Shown piece after piece: positions 1-7,408 of a DNA stretch of 13,179 nucleotides. Below the pieces are notes generated by a model. The model was not told where the DNA came from. It made no database searches and saw only the letters and a program-made list of their open reading frames with translations. Every line of letters begins with the position of its first letter. The first letter of the stretch is position 1. Location: NCBI GenBank assembly GCA_005882445.1, contig VBAN01000088.1:1-13179 (forward strand), read 5' to 3'. Both the position numbers and the translations under genes were made by a program. Origin of the DNA: Candidatus Segetimicrobium genomatis (GTDB lineage Bacteria; Sysuimicrobiota; Sysuimicrobiia; Sysuimicrobiales; Segetimicrobiaceae).

Positions 1-826
1 CAAGGCCGTTGGCATTGGACAGGACCCAGACGTCGTTGAGGACGGCGAGATCGCCCCGGCCTCCAAAGATGATCAACTGGTTATCGGCCGCGTCATAGAC
101 CCCGCCGGAGCCGATCTCCCCACGAGGCTCCGGCAGCGGGCCGAACGGGTTGAGCTGCGTCCAGACCGGCATGCCCCCGAGCCCGTTGGCATTCGAGAGG
201 ATCCAGACATCGTTCCTCTTACTGCAGGCTTCGCTTCCGCCGAACACGATCAGCCGGTTGTTGGCCGCGTCGTAGACCACGACACTTGTGCGGCGAGGTG
301 AGGGAGCCAACCCCGAGGGGACGAGCGGCGTCCACGACGGCGTGCCCCCCGACCCGTTGGCGTTCGTCAGGACCCAGACATCATTGGCGGTTCCGCCATT
401 CACGTACGATATACACGCGCCGGTGACGGCGGGGTAGTCCACGTAGGCCCCGCCGAAGACGATCAGCCGGTTGCTGCCCGGGTCATAGGCCGCGCCGGAG
501 CCAAACCGCGGGTTTGGAGCGAGACCAAAGGGCGCGAGCTGGCTCCATGCGGGTGTCCCGCCGAGGCCGTCGGCGTTGGCCAAGACCCAGACATCGTTGT
601 AGTAGCTGCTGGTTGCGGAGAGCCCGGCTTCTCCGCCGAACACGATCATCGAATTCGTTGTTGGATCATACGCCGTGGCAGGAACAATCCGCGCGCCCGG
701 CGGCCCACCGGTGGGCTGGAGCTGGGTCCAGGCGGGGTTGCCGGGCTGCGCGTACGCCAGCTGGCTCAGTCCGAAAAGAACAACGATCGCCGCAAGACGC
801 ACTACGGCGATCCTGCTGTTGCGCAT
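1..826 (-). CDS. Secreted Kelch-repeat (galactose oxidase-like beta-propeller) protein, C-terminus beyond the left edge
   Basis: This reading frame stays open from an ATG at 826 to the window edge (275 codons, no stop). The first 26 residues form a Sec signal peptide: Arg near the N-terminus, a hydrophobic stretch at about 7-22, and an AYA-Q cleavage site at 24-27. Four Kelch-like units follow. Each has a WTQL/WSQL strand (Trp 33, 94, 165, 222), a YDP/YDA-N turn, an IVFGG strand (61-65, 122-126, 192-196, 252-256) and an NDVWVL strand (77, 148, 205, 264). A fifth unit begins at the edge. Kelch units build beta-propellers, so an exported binding or scaffold protein is likely; no enzymatic residues can be assigned. 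The start is supported by a GGGGGAGG ribosome site 5 nt upstream. The repeats are also visible at the DNA level, so short-read collapse is possible here. The gene is about 200 nt from its upstream neighbour and probably not in the fab operon. Confidence 0.85.
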   Translation of the reverse strand, partial: MRNSRIAVVRLAAIVVLFGLSQLAYAQPGNPAWTQLQPTGGPPGARIVPATAYDPTTNSMIVFGGEAGLSATSSYYNDVWVLANADGLGGTPAWSQLAPFGLAPNPRFGSGAAYDPGSNRLIVFGGAYVDYPAVTGACISYVNGGTANDVWVLTNANGSGGTPSWTPLVPSGLAPSPRRTSVVVYDAANNRLIVFGGSEACSKRNDVWILSNANGLGGMPVWTQLNPFGPLPEPRGEIGSGGVYDAADNQLIIFGGRGDLAVLNDVWVLSNANGL

Positions 827-961
827 AGGCCTCCCCCTCGAGAGGTTAACGATGGCTGAAGACTGCTCTCCACTTCAGGGTGATGGACGAATGCGGGTTC
901 GGCCACCCAGAGGACTCCTGAGATGGGCCGGTTATAACCCTCGCCTTCGACATAAGGGAAA

Positions 962-1020
962 CTCCTCATACAGATCAGGAGAACCCCTGTTCGATGGGGT
1001 TCGACGGAGCCCACCGGCTC
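962..1020 (-). terminator. Hairpin cluster after the acyl-CoA synthetase gene, possible weak terminator
   Basis: Three short inverted repeats follow the synthetase stop codon (1026-1028, minus strand): GAGCC/GGCTC at 1007-1020 with a 4-nt loop, GAACCCC/GGGGTTC at 981-1002 with an 8-nt loop, and CTCCT/AGGAG at 962-981 with a 10-nt loop. The position fits transcription termination, but no T-run follows any stem. This is at best a weak or Rho-assisted terminator. The rest of the 827-1025 gap shows no convincing promoter. Confidence 0.25.
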
Positions 1021-1025
1021 TGCGT

Positions 1026-2702
1026 TTATGCCGGCGGCCCGGTGCGCTCACGCAGAACGAACCGCTGCACCTTTCCCGTCGTGGTCAGAGGCAATTCGTC
1101 GACAAACTCGATGCTCCGGGGATAGGCGTGCAACCCCACCCGGTCCTTCACCATCTGCTGAAGCTCGGCCGTGAGGCGGGCATGCGGCGGGATGGTAGGA
1201 CCCGAATGCGGCGCCAGGCCGGAGGCCAGCCGGACGAAGGCTTTGACCACCTGGCCCCGCTCGGGGTCGGGGATGCCCACCACCGCCGCCATGGCGACGG
1301 CCGGATGCCGCAGCAGACACTCCTCCACCTCCCCCGGCCCGATGCGGTAGGCGCCGCTTTTGATCATGTCGTCCTTCCGCGCCTTGAACCACAGATATCC
1401 GTCCTCGTCCTTGACGGCCAGATCCCCCATCAGAGCCCAGTCACCGGCAAACTTTTGCCGGGTGGCCTCGGGGTTATTCCAGTACTCCAGGAACATGACG
1501 GGGTCGGGCCGTCGCACGGCAACCTCGCCGATGGTTCCCGGAGGAGCCGGATGCCCCGCCTCGTCCAGCACATCCACCTGGTGCCCGGGATAGGGCCGGC
1601 CGAAACTGCCGGTCCGGACCGTGAGGAGTTCCGCGCAGTTCCCGGCCACGAGGTTCATTTCCGTTTGTCCAAAGAACTCGTTGATCGTGACCCCGAGCGC
1701 CTCACGCCCCCACCCGATCAACTCCTCTCCCACCGCCTCGCCGGCGCTGTACACGGATCGCAGGCGCACACCGGCCCGGGGGCCGCGCGTGTGGGCCTGA
1801 CGCATCAGCTTCAGCGCGGTCGAGAAGAGAAACGTGTTGCGGATCTGATGGCGCTCCAAGACCCAGAAGGCCCGTTCGGGATCGAACTTGGGCTGACGAA
1901 AGGTCACCAGGGGGATGCCGTAGTGCCATCCGGCCCACAGCACGTTGAAGAGCCCGCCGATCCACGCCCAGTCCGCGGGCGACCAAAGACGGTCGCCCGG
2001 GCGGGGGGCCAGGTTATTGAAGAGGACGAACGCGGGCAGGTGCCCGATCAGGGCCGCATGCGGGAGCACGGCGCCCTTGGGCGGTCCCGTGGTCCCGGAC
2101 GTGTACATGATCTGGGCCGGGTCGTAAGGAAGGGTCTCGACCGGCGTGCACGCATCGGCGGCGCGCTCCTCCAGCGTAGCCGCGGCCAGCGCTCCCGGGA
2201 CGCCCAGCGCGGCCTCGTCCACGGCGATGAGGTGCCGCAGGTCGGGAAGACGCTGCCTGATCCGGTCGAGCTTTGCCGCGGCCAGGCCGTCGAAGACCAC
2301 CGTCTGCGCCCCGCTGTCCCGCAGCCGGAACTCCAGACTGTCGTCGCCAAACAGCACGGACAGCGGCACAGCGATGGCCCCCAGCTTATAGGCGGCGATA
2401 TGGGCCAAGGGCACCTCGGGCCGCTGCGGCAGCACGATCGCCAGACGATCCCCCCGCCCAACGCCTAGGGCCCGCAGCGCATTCGCCCAGCGGTTCGACC
2501 GCCGCGCCAGCTCCGCGAAGGTGTAGGGGATCCCCTCCCCCGTGGTGACGTCGAGCAGCGCCAGGCGACCGGGATCGGACGCCCATTTGTCGCAGACGTC
2601 CACCCCGATGTTGTAGACGGCCGGGATCCGCCAGCGAAAGGCCGCGCGGAGCGCGTCGAACGGCCGGTGGTCGAAGCGCACGAGCTCCATCCGAAGCCCC
2701 AC
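1026..2702 (-). CDS. AMP-forming acyl-CoA synthetase (ANL superfamily, acetyl/medium-chain type)
   Basis: It activates a carboxylic acid with ATP to an acyl-adenylate and then transfers it to CoA. All core ANL motifs are present in order: the ATP-binding loop YTSGTTGPPKG at 200-210, YSAGEAVGEE at about 318-327, the adenylate-binding FFGQTE at 343-348, GDLA at 427-430, the hinge region RKDDMIKSGAYRI at 442-454, and the C-terminal PLTTTGK at 538-544 with the expected catalytic Lys544. The length of 558 residues is normal for the family. FFGQTE and the overall pattern resemble the medium-chain (ACSM-like) acyl-CoA synthetases more than classical acetyl-CoA synthetase; the chain length cannot be read from sequence. 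The long reading starts at GTG 2702 with no ribosome site. An ATG four codons later (2690) is preceded by GGGG and may be the true start. A 141-nt gap separates it from the HIT gene. Confidence 0.9.
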   Translation of the reverse strand: MGLRMELVRFDHRPFDALRAAFRWRIPAVYNIGVDVCDKWASDPGRLALLDVTTGEGIPYTFAELARRSNRWANALRALGVGRGDRLAIVLPQRPEVPLAHIAAYKLGAIAVPLSVLFGDDSLEFRLRDSGAQTVVFDGLAAAKLDRIRQRLPDLRHLIAVDEAALGVPGALAAATLEERAADACTPVETLPYDPAQIMYTSGTTGPPKGAVLPHAALIGHLPAFVLFNNLAPRPGDRLWSPADWAWIGGLFNVLWAGWHYGIPLVTFRQPKFDPERAFWVLERHQIRNTFLFSTALKLMRQAHTRGPRAGVRLRSVYSAGEAVGEELIGWGREALGVTINEFFGQTEMNLVAGNCAELLTVRTGSFGRPYPGHQVDVLDEAGHPAPPGTIGEVAVRRPDPVMFLEYWNNPEATRQKFAGDWALMGDLAVKDEDGYLWFKARKDDMIKSGAYRIGPGEVEECLLRHPAVAMAAVVGIPDPERGQVVKAFVRLASGLAPHSGPTIPPHARLTAELQQMVKDRVGLHAYPRSIEFVDELPLTTTGKVQRFVLRERTGPPA

Positions 2703-2740
2703 GTCACGGCGTGCAGACGTCTCGACTCACGCCCGCCTGC

Positions 2741-2766
2741 GCGCGCCGGGCGCGGTCCCGGCGCGC
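2741..2766 (-). terminator. Perfect 10-bp GC hairpin between the HIT and acyl-CoA synthetase genes
   Basis: GCGCGCCGGG (2741-2750) and CCCGGCGCGC (2757-2766) are exact reverse complements around a 6-nt loop. A second, weaker GC stem (CGCGCG, 2779-2784 with 2792-2797) lies just upstream in the transcript. The position between a gene end and the next gene start fits an operon-ending or attenuating structure. The stem is not followed by a T-run, so intrinsic termination is uncertain. Confidence 0.35.
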
Positions 2767-2801
2767 CTCGAAACGGCCCGCGCGGGTCTGACGCGCGCGA
2801 C

Positions 2802-2867
2802 CCTTGGTCTCTACTCCTCGCCTCGATCGGCGTTACCTTGGCCCTACTCCTCGCTTCGATCGGCGTT
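2802..2867 (-). repeat. Tandem 33-nt duplication spanning the stop codon of the HIT gene
   Basis: Copy one (2836-2867) holds the last codons and TAG stop of the HIT gene. Copy two (2802-2834) repeats it with one substitution in the first 24 bases and a small substitution/indel near its end. The period is 33 nt, so the copies are in phase. Read past the first TAG, the frame continues for ten codons ending in the same ADR-x-EE motif and a second TAG. This looks like a simple tandem slippage duplication. Confidence 0.8.
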
Positions 2868-3392
2868 CGCGCGGCCGGCCGTGGACCCGCCTGCCGGGGT
2901 CCGGCGGGCGAGCACCGTCCTGAGGGCGGCGGCGATCCGGTCGTGGGTCACCGAGAGATCCTCGGGAAGGACCTTGTCCTCTCCCAGCACCGGAATGAAG
3001 TTCGTGTCGCCCACCCACCGCGGGACCACGTGCAGGTGCAGGTGATCGGTGATCCCCGCGCCGGCGGCGCGTCCGAAATTCGCGCCGACGTTGAACCCCT
3101 CGGAGCCGTACGCTTCCCGGATCGCCTCCATTGCCGCGGTGGTCAGGTGGATCCATTCCAGGATCTCCGCGTCCTCCAGCACGCCCAGATCAGCGACGTG
3201 CCGGCGCGGCACGACCATGAGATGCCCGGAGTTGTACGGGAACGTGTTGAGGATGGCGAACATCCGCTGCCCCTGATAGACGATCCGGTGCTCACGATCC
3301 CGGCCCTCCCGGGGAAGCGAACAGAAGATGCAGTCCTTCCGCGGGGGTCCCTTGAAGTACTGGATCCGCCAGGGCGCCCACAGGTACTTCAT
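2844..3392 (-). CDS. HIT-family nucleotide hydrolase/phosphorylase (Ap4A phosphorylase-like)
   Basis: This is a histidine-triad protein that acts on dinucleoside polyphosphates or other nucleotide conjugates. The triad is HLHLH at 117-121 (His117, His119, His121), followed by VVPRW. An N-terminal WAPWR and a CIFC pair (Cys21, Cys24) resemble actinobacterial Ap4A phosphorylase-type HIT proteins, where such cysteines can bind zinc; this is inferred from family resemblance. NVGANFGRAAGAGITDH at 101-117 precedes the triad as in that group. At 182 residues it is slightly long, with a variable tail after about 165. The ATG overlaps the rnc stop in an ATGA (3389-3392), so translation is probably coupled. 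It is the last gene of the tightly packed operon. Substrate specificity is open. Confidence 0.88.
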   Translation of the reverse strand: MKYLWAPWRIQYFKGPPRKDCIFCSLPREGRDREHRIVYQGQRMFAILNTFPYNSGHLMVVPRRHVADLGVLEDAEILEWIHLTTAAMEAIREAYGSEGFNVGANFGRAAGAGITDHLHLHVVPRWVGDTNFIPVLGEDKVLPEDLSVTHDRIAAALRTVLARRTPAGGSTAGRANADRSEE

Positions 3393-4183
3393 CCGACCCG
3401 GCCCCGCCTCAGCAATTCGACCGCCTGCTGGGCGGCCGCCTGCTCGGCCTCCTTTTTGCTGCGGCCCCGGCCCTCCCCGAGGGTGCGGCCGTTCACTTCC
3501 ACGACCGCCACGAACGCCCGGTCGTGCTCCGGTCCGCGCTGGCCGGTGATCCGGTACCGGGGAAGCCGCCGCTCCTGCTGCTGGACCAGCTCCTGCAGCT
3601 GGCTCTTGTAATCCCCTTCCCCGGGTTCCTCCAGGCGGCTCAATTCGCCGGCGAAGACCCGCGTCACGCAGTAGTGGGCGACGCCGTATCCCGAGTCGAT
3701 GTAGACCGCCCCCAGGACCGCCTCCAGCGCATCCGCCAGCAGGGCGGGCCGTGATCGCCCCCCGCCCTTCTCCTCTCCCCGGCCGAGCAGGACGTAGCGC
3801 CCGAGGTCGAGCTCCCGGGCGACGCGGGCCAGCCCGCCCTCGCTGACGATGCTCGCCCGCAGGCGCGCCAGATCCCCTTCCAGCCGGCCGGGAAAGCGCC
3901 GGTAGAGGTAGTCGCTGATGGCGAGGTTGAGGACGGAATCGCCGAGGAACTCCAACCGCTCGTAGTTCTCGCCGTGGGGGGTTCGGCCTTCGGCCGCGGC
4001 GGAGCCGTGGACGAGGGCGAGATGGAGCAGGGACCGATCGCGGAACCGGACGCCGAGCTTCGCCTCGAGGTCGGCGACCAGGGCCTCCCGTTCAGGAGGG
4101 AGGGCTAATTCCTCCGTCCCCCCCAGTCCGGCGGTCCCCGAAGGGATCGGGCCCGCCGCCGGGGGGCGCGCGGAAGCGTCCAC
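3389..4183 (-). CDS. rnc: Ribonuclease III
   Basis: This double-strand-specific endoribonuclease matures rRNA precursors and some mRNAs in the cytoplasm. The catalytic domain carries ERLEFLGDS at 75-83, with metal ligands Glu75, Glu78 and Asp82, and DALE with Asp151 and Glu154, matching the E. coli set E38/E41/D45/D114/E117. A double-stranded-RNA-binding domain follows at about 190-261, ending in the GRSKKEAEQAAA helix. The frame is open further upstream, but that part lies inside fabF. I chose GTG 4183, 2 nt after the fabF TGA, with GGAGG 11 nt upstream, giving 264 residues. A Pro/Ala/Gly-rich stretch of about 30 residues precedes the catalytic domain; E. coli RNase III (226 residues) lacks it. 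Placement downstream of the fab genes is common in bacteria. Confidence 0.95.
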   Translation of the reverse strand: MDASARPPAAGPIPSGTAGLGGTEELALPPEREALVADLEAKLGVRFRDRSLLHLALVHGSAAAEGRTPHGENYERLEFLGDSVLNLAISDYLYRRFPGRLEGDLARLRASIVSEGGLARVARELDLGRYVLLGRGEEKGGGRSRPALLADALEAVLGAVYIDSGYGVAHYCVTRVFAGELSRLEEPGEGDYKSQLQELVQQQERRLPRYRITGQRGPEHDRAFVAVVEVNGRTLGEGRGRSKKEAEQAAAQQAVELLRRGRVG

Positions 4184-4185
4184 CG

Positions 4186-5424
4186 TCAGGCCGGCCTCCG
4201 CAGCACCAGGATGGCGTTGTGCCCTCCGAAGCCGAACGCGTTGGACATCGCCACGTCGATGCGGGCGCGCCGCGGCGTGTTCGGGATGTAGTCGAGGTCG
4301 CACGCGGGGTCCGGGACCTCGTAGTTGATCGTGGGCGGGAGGATGTCCCGCTCGATCACCAGGGCGCAGGCCACCGCTTCCACGCCGCCGGCGGCGCCGA
4401 GGAGGTGCGAGGTCATGGATTTCGTGGAGCTGATCGGCACGCGCCGCGCATGGTCGCCCCAGACCCGCTTGATGGCCAGGGTCTCGAGCCGGTCGTTGTA
4501 GGGGGTGCTGGTGCCGTGGGCGTTGATGTACCCCACCTGTTGGGGCTCGACGCCGGCGTCCCGCAGCGCCATGTGCATCGCCCGGGCGGCCCCATCACCC
4601 TCCGGATCAGGCTGGGTAATATGGAAGGCGTCGGCGCTGGTGCCGTAGCCCGCCATCTCCGCGTAGATCCGGGCGCCCCGCCGCTCGGCGTGCTCCCATT
4701 CCTCGAGCACGACGATCCCCGCCCCCTCCCCCATCACGAATCCGTCCCGCCCGGCGTCGAAGGGGCGGACGGCCTGCTCGGGCGCGTCGTTGCGCGTGCT
4801 CATGGCCTTCATCGAGCAGAAGCCCGCGAGGCTGAGCGGGGTCAGGGCGGCTTCGCTGCCGCCGCAGATCATGGCCACGGCCTCGTCGCGCTGGATCACC
4901 CGAAACGCGTCGCCGATCGCATGCCCGCCGGTGGCGCACGCCGACACGATCGAGAGGTTCGGGCCTTTGGCGCCGTGGGCGATGCTGACGGCGCCGGAGG
5001 CCATGTTGACGATGATCATCGTGGCGAAGAAGGGGCTGACACGGCCGGGGCCGCGCTCCAGCAGCACCCGGTGCTGCTCCTCCCAGGTGGCCGCGCCGCC
5101 GATCCCCGATCCGATGATCACGCCCACCCGATCGGCGTTCCGAGGGGTGATCGCGAAGCCCGAGTCGTCCACCGCCAGCCGGGACGCCCCCAGCGCGAGC
5201 TGGACGAACCGGTCGTTGCGGCGGACCTCCTTGCGGTCCATGAACTGCGTGGGGTCGAATCCCGGGATCTCGCCCGCGATCTGCGTGTCGTACGGCGTGG
5301 GATCGAACGCGGTAATCCGGCGGACCCCCGAGCGGCCCTCCATCAGCCCGGTCCAGAAGTCGTCCTTCCCGGTGCCGATCGGGGTGATGACACCGACACC
5401 GGTCAGGGCGACGCGTTTGCCCAT
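4186..5424 (-). CDS. fabF: 3-oxoacyl-[ACP] synthase II (beta-ketoacyl-ACP synthase II)
   Basis: This condensing enzyme elongates acyl-ACP with malonyl-ACP in type II fatty-acid synthesis. The thiolase-fold catalytic triad is complete and falls at the E. coli numbers: Cys163 in VSACATGG, His303 in NAHGTSTP, His340 in KSMTSH, with Lys335 and the C-terminal glycine loop NAFGFGGHN at 395-403. The 412 residues match the family length. The ATG at 5424 follows a GAGGG ribosome site 8 nt upstream. It lies 32 nt after acpP and 2 nt before rnc. No truncation or missing residue is seen. Confidence 0.97.
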   Translation of the reverse strand: MGKRVALTGVGVITPIGTGKDDFWTGLMEGRSGVRRITAFDPTPYDTQIAGEIPGFDPTQFMDRKEVRRNDRFVQLALGASRLAVDDSGFAITPRNADRVGVIIGSGIGGAATWEEQHRVLLERGPGRVSPFFATMIIVNMASGAVSIAHGAKGPNLSIVSACATGGHAIGDAFRVIQRDEAVAMICGGSEAALTPLSLAGFCSMKAMSTRNDAPEQAVRPFDAGRDGFVMGEGAGIVVLEEWEHAERRGARIYAEMAGYGTSADAFHITQPDPEGDGAARAMHMALRDAGVEPQQVGYINAHGTSTPYNDRLETLAIKRVWGDHARRVPISSTKSMTSHLLGAAGGVEAVACALVIERDILPPTINYEVPDPACDLDYIPNTPRRARIDVAMSNAFGFGGHNAILVLRRPA

Positions 5425-5456
5425 GCGGTTCGCCCTCGTGTCCCTAGGGGACGCGC

Positions 5457-5708
5457 CTATTCCGTCGGCGCTTCGACGTGGCTGTCGATGTATTTTGCGG
5501 CCTCCCCGACGGTGGCGATCTTCTCCGCTTCCTCGTCGGGAATCTCCAGGTCGAACTCGTCCTCCAGCGCCATGACGAGCTCGACCACATCGAGCGAATC
5601 GGCGCCCAGATCCTCGACGAACTTCGATTGAGGCGTCACCTCGTTCGCCTCCACGCCGAGCTGCTCCACCACGATCGCCTTCACGCGATCGAACACCGGT
5701 GCGGCCAT
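5457..5708 (-). CDS. acpP: Acyl carrier protein
   Basis: This small acidic four-helix protein carries the growing acyl chain on a 4'-phosphopantetheine arm. The attachment site is Ser38 in the strictly conserved GADSLD motif, with [12 protein letters not shown] following, as in typical bacterial ACPs. The 83 residues are of normal length, and the negative charge is strong in helices 2 and 3. A purine-rich GGGGGTGG ribosome site precedes the ATG. It sits between fabG (22-nt gap) and fabF (32-nt gap), the usual place. CoA for the arm comes from the pathway of the upstream coaD gene. Confidence 0.97.
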   Translation of the reverse strand: MAAPVFDRVKAIVVEQLGVEANEVTPQSKFVEDLGADSLDVVELVMALEDEFDLEIPDEEAEKIATVGEAAKYIDSHVEAPTE

Positions 5709-5730
5709 TGCGTATCCACCCCCTGATCTC

Positions 5731-6477
5731 CTACCGCATCACCAGACCGCCGTCCACGTTCAAGACCTGACCCGTGATGTAACTGGCTTCTTCCGAGGCG
5801 AAAAAGGCCACGGCGGCCGCCACTTCCTCGGGGCGGCCGGTGCGGCCCATCGGGATGTGATCGACGAACCGGGCGCGCTGGTCCTCCCGGAGCGTCGCCG
5901 TCAACCCGGCTTCGATGTATCCCGGGGCGACGGCATTGACCGTGATGCCGCGGCCGGCGACTTCCTTCGCCACGGCCTTGGTGAACCCGATGACCGCGGC
6001 CTTTGCCGCGATGTAGTTCGCCTGGCCCGGATTCCCGACCTCGGCGACGATGGAGCTGATGTTCACGATCCGCCCCCACCGCTGACGGAGCATCTCCCGC
6101 AGGCAGGCCCGGGTGAGATAGAACGCCGCGTGCAGGTTGATCGCCATGATGTCGTGCCAGTCTTCGTCCCGCATCCGGATCAGGAGCCCGTCCCGGGTCA
6201 GCCCCGAGTTGTTGATCACGATGTCCAGGCGGCCGCGCCATTCCCCCGCCGCGTCGATCGCCCGCCGGCACTCGTCGGCGCTGGTGATATCGGCCTGCAG
6301 CACCATGGCGGACCCGCCGGTCTCCTCGACGCGTTTCCGGGTGCGCTCCGCCGCCCCGGTGTTCTGATGATAGTGGACCACGACGCCGGCGCCTTCGCGG
6401 GCCAGCCGGATCGCGATCGCCGATCCGATCCCCCCGGAGGCTCCCGTGACGAAGGCGACGCGCTCGGCGAGGCTCAT
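5731..6477 (-). CDS. fabG: 3-oxoacyl-[ACP] reductase
   Basis: This NADPH-dependent short-chain dehydrogenase/reductase makes 3-hydroxyacyl-ACP in the fatty-acid cycle. The Rossmann cofactor loop is TGASGGIG at 11-18. The catalytic residues are Asn114, Ser142, Tyr155 and Lys159 (S...YxxxK). The structural motif usually written NNAG reads NNSG here (89-92), a tolerated variant. The 248 residues equal the usual length. The ATG overlaps the fabD stop as ATGA (6474-6477), indicating translational coupling, with a weak AGGT ribosome site. Its place in the fab cluster makes FabG, rather than another reductase of this large family, the clear call. Confidence 0.96.
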   Translation of the reverse strand: MSLAERVAFVTGASGGIGSAIAIRLAREGAGVVVHYHQNTGAAERTRKRVEETGGSAMVLQADITSADECRRAIDAAGEWRGRLDIVINNSGLTRDGLLIRMRDEDWHDIMAINLHAAFYLTRACLREMLRQRWGRIVNISSIVAEVGNPGQANYIAAKAAVIGFTKAVAKEVAGRGITVNAVAPGYIEAGLTATLREDQRARFVDHIPMGRTGRPEEVAAAVAFFASEEASYITGQVLNVDGGLVMR

Positions 6478-7408
6478 CGGACCTGTTGGCCGAAGATCAC
6501 GTCGAGGGCTTCGTCCCGCGACGCGACGTCCTCGACGTGGCAGGGGACGACCGGCACCGTCTTGCGGATCATCCCCGAAAGCGTGGTCCCGGGTCCGATC
6601 TCGACAAACTGCCGCGCCCCCATCTCATACATGACCCGGATCGACTGTTCCCACAGCACGGCCGAGGTCACCTGGTCGAGCAGCGCGCGGCGGATCTGAT
6701 CCGCCTGCCGGACCGGTTGGGCGGACGTGTTCACCACCACGGGGATGCGGGCGTCGTGGACGGGGGTCCGGTCGAGGTCACCCGCCAGCCGCTCCGCCGC
6801 CGGCCGCATCAGGCGGGTGTGGAACGGTGCGCTCACCGCGAGGGGCACCGCCCGCCGGGCGCCGCGCGTCCGCGCGGCCGCCACGACCTCCTTGACCGCC
6901 GGGGCCTCCCCGCCGATCACGACCTGGCCGGGGCTGTTGAAGTTCGACGGCTCGACCACCCCGAGATGCGCGTGCGAGTCGCACAGCGTCCGCACCTGGT
7001 CGGGGGTCAGGCCCATTACCGCCACCATCATGGTCTCCTGTCCCTGGGTCGCCTCTTCCATGTAGATGCCCCGCAGCCTCACCAGCCCGACCGCGTCCTC
7101 GAGGTGGAGGGAGCCGGCGCAGACCAGGGCGGTGTACTCCCCCAGGGCAGCGTGGCGAGGCAGGCGAGGCTGGCGGCCAGGATGGCGGGCTGGGTATTCG
7201 CGGTGGCGCGGAGGGCGTCCTCCGGGCCGTTCGCGCAGAGGTCCAGCAGGTCCACCCCGGTCGCCGCGCTGGCGCGATCGAAGACCTCGCGGGCCTGCGG
7301 GAACTGCTCGGCGAGCTCCCGGCCCATCCCGACATACTGGGCGCCCTGTCCCGGGAAGACCGCCGCGAATGGGGCGTGGGGCGGCGCGCTCAGCAAGCAC
7401 CTCCCCAT
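6474..7408 (-). pseudogene. fabD: Malonyl-CoA:ACP transacylase, frame-broken by an internal deletion that removes the active-site serine
   Basis: FabD loads malonyl onto ACP. The N-terminal part is read in one frame (FPGQGAQ, then TQPAILAASLACLA, near 7154), and from about 7145 the homology continues in another frame with LGEYTALVCAG. The second frame retains the conserved Arg region LVRLRG, NSPGQVVIGG, the second catalytic His in SAPFH, and GPGTTLSG, down to the stop at 6474. E. coli and Bacillus FabD have 16-18 residues between these anchors, including the nucleophile motif GHSLG. Here only about 8 nt remain, so roughly 40-46 nt are missing, and the residue before LGEY is Ala, not Ser. As written, translation from the start ends at 7079 after about 109 residues. 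Start: ATG 7408 overlaps the fabH end and lacks a ribosome site, whereas GGGGAGG lies just before in-frame TTG 7396 and CTG 7393. An assembly error is possible. Confidence 0.85.

Noticed and set aside
930..939. GGTTATAACC palindrome as a promoter -10 or operator for the Kelch gene
   Set aside because: No acceptable -35 hexamer lies 16-19 nt upstream on the minus strand, and a 10-nt palindrome alone is weak evidence.
802..1014. 70-codon minus-strand frame in the gap between the synthetase and the Kelch gene
   Set aside because: It overlaps the signal-peptide region of the Kelch gene in another frame, has no ribosome site and no recognisable sequence.
675..2468. 597-codon open frame on the plus strand over the acyl-CoA synthetase
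   Set aside because: It is the antisense shadow of a gene with all ANL motifs. Its translation is Arg/Pro/Gly-rich with no recognisable domain, as expected in GC-rich DNA.
4184..4303. Longer 304-residue start for RNase III inside fabF
   Set aside because: The extra 40 residues are an out-of-frame reading of the fabF C-terminus (including the GFGGHN loop) and have no RNase III homology.
4219..5631. 470-codon open frame on the plus strand over fabF and acpP
   Set aside because: It is antisense to two unmistakable genes and has a composition typical of a shadow frame (His/Arg/Gly-rich) with no domain.
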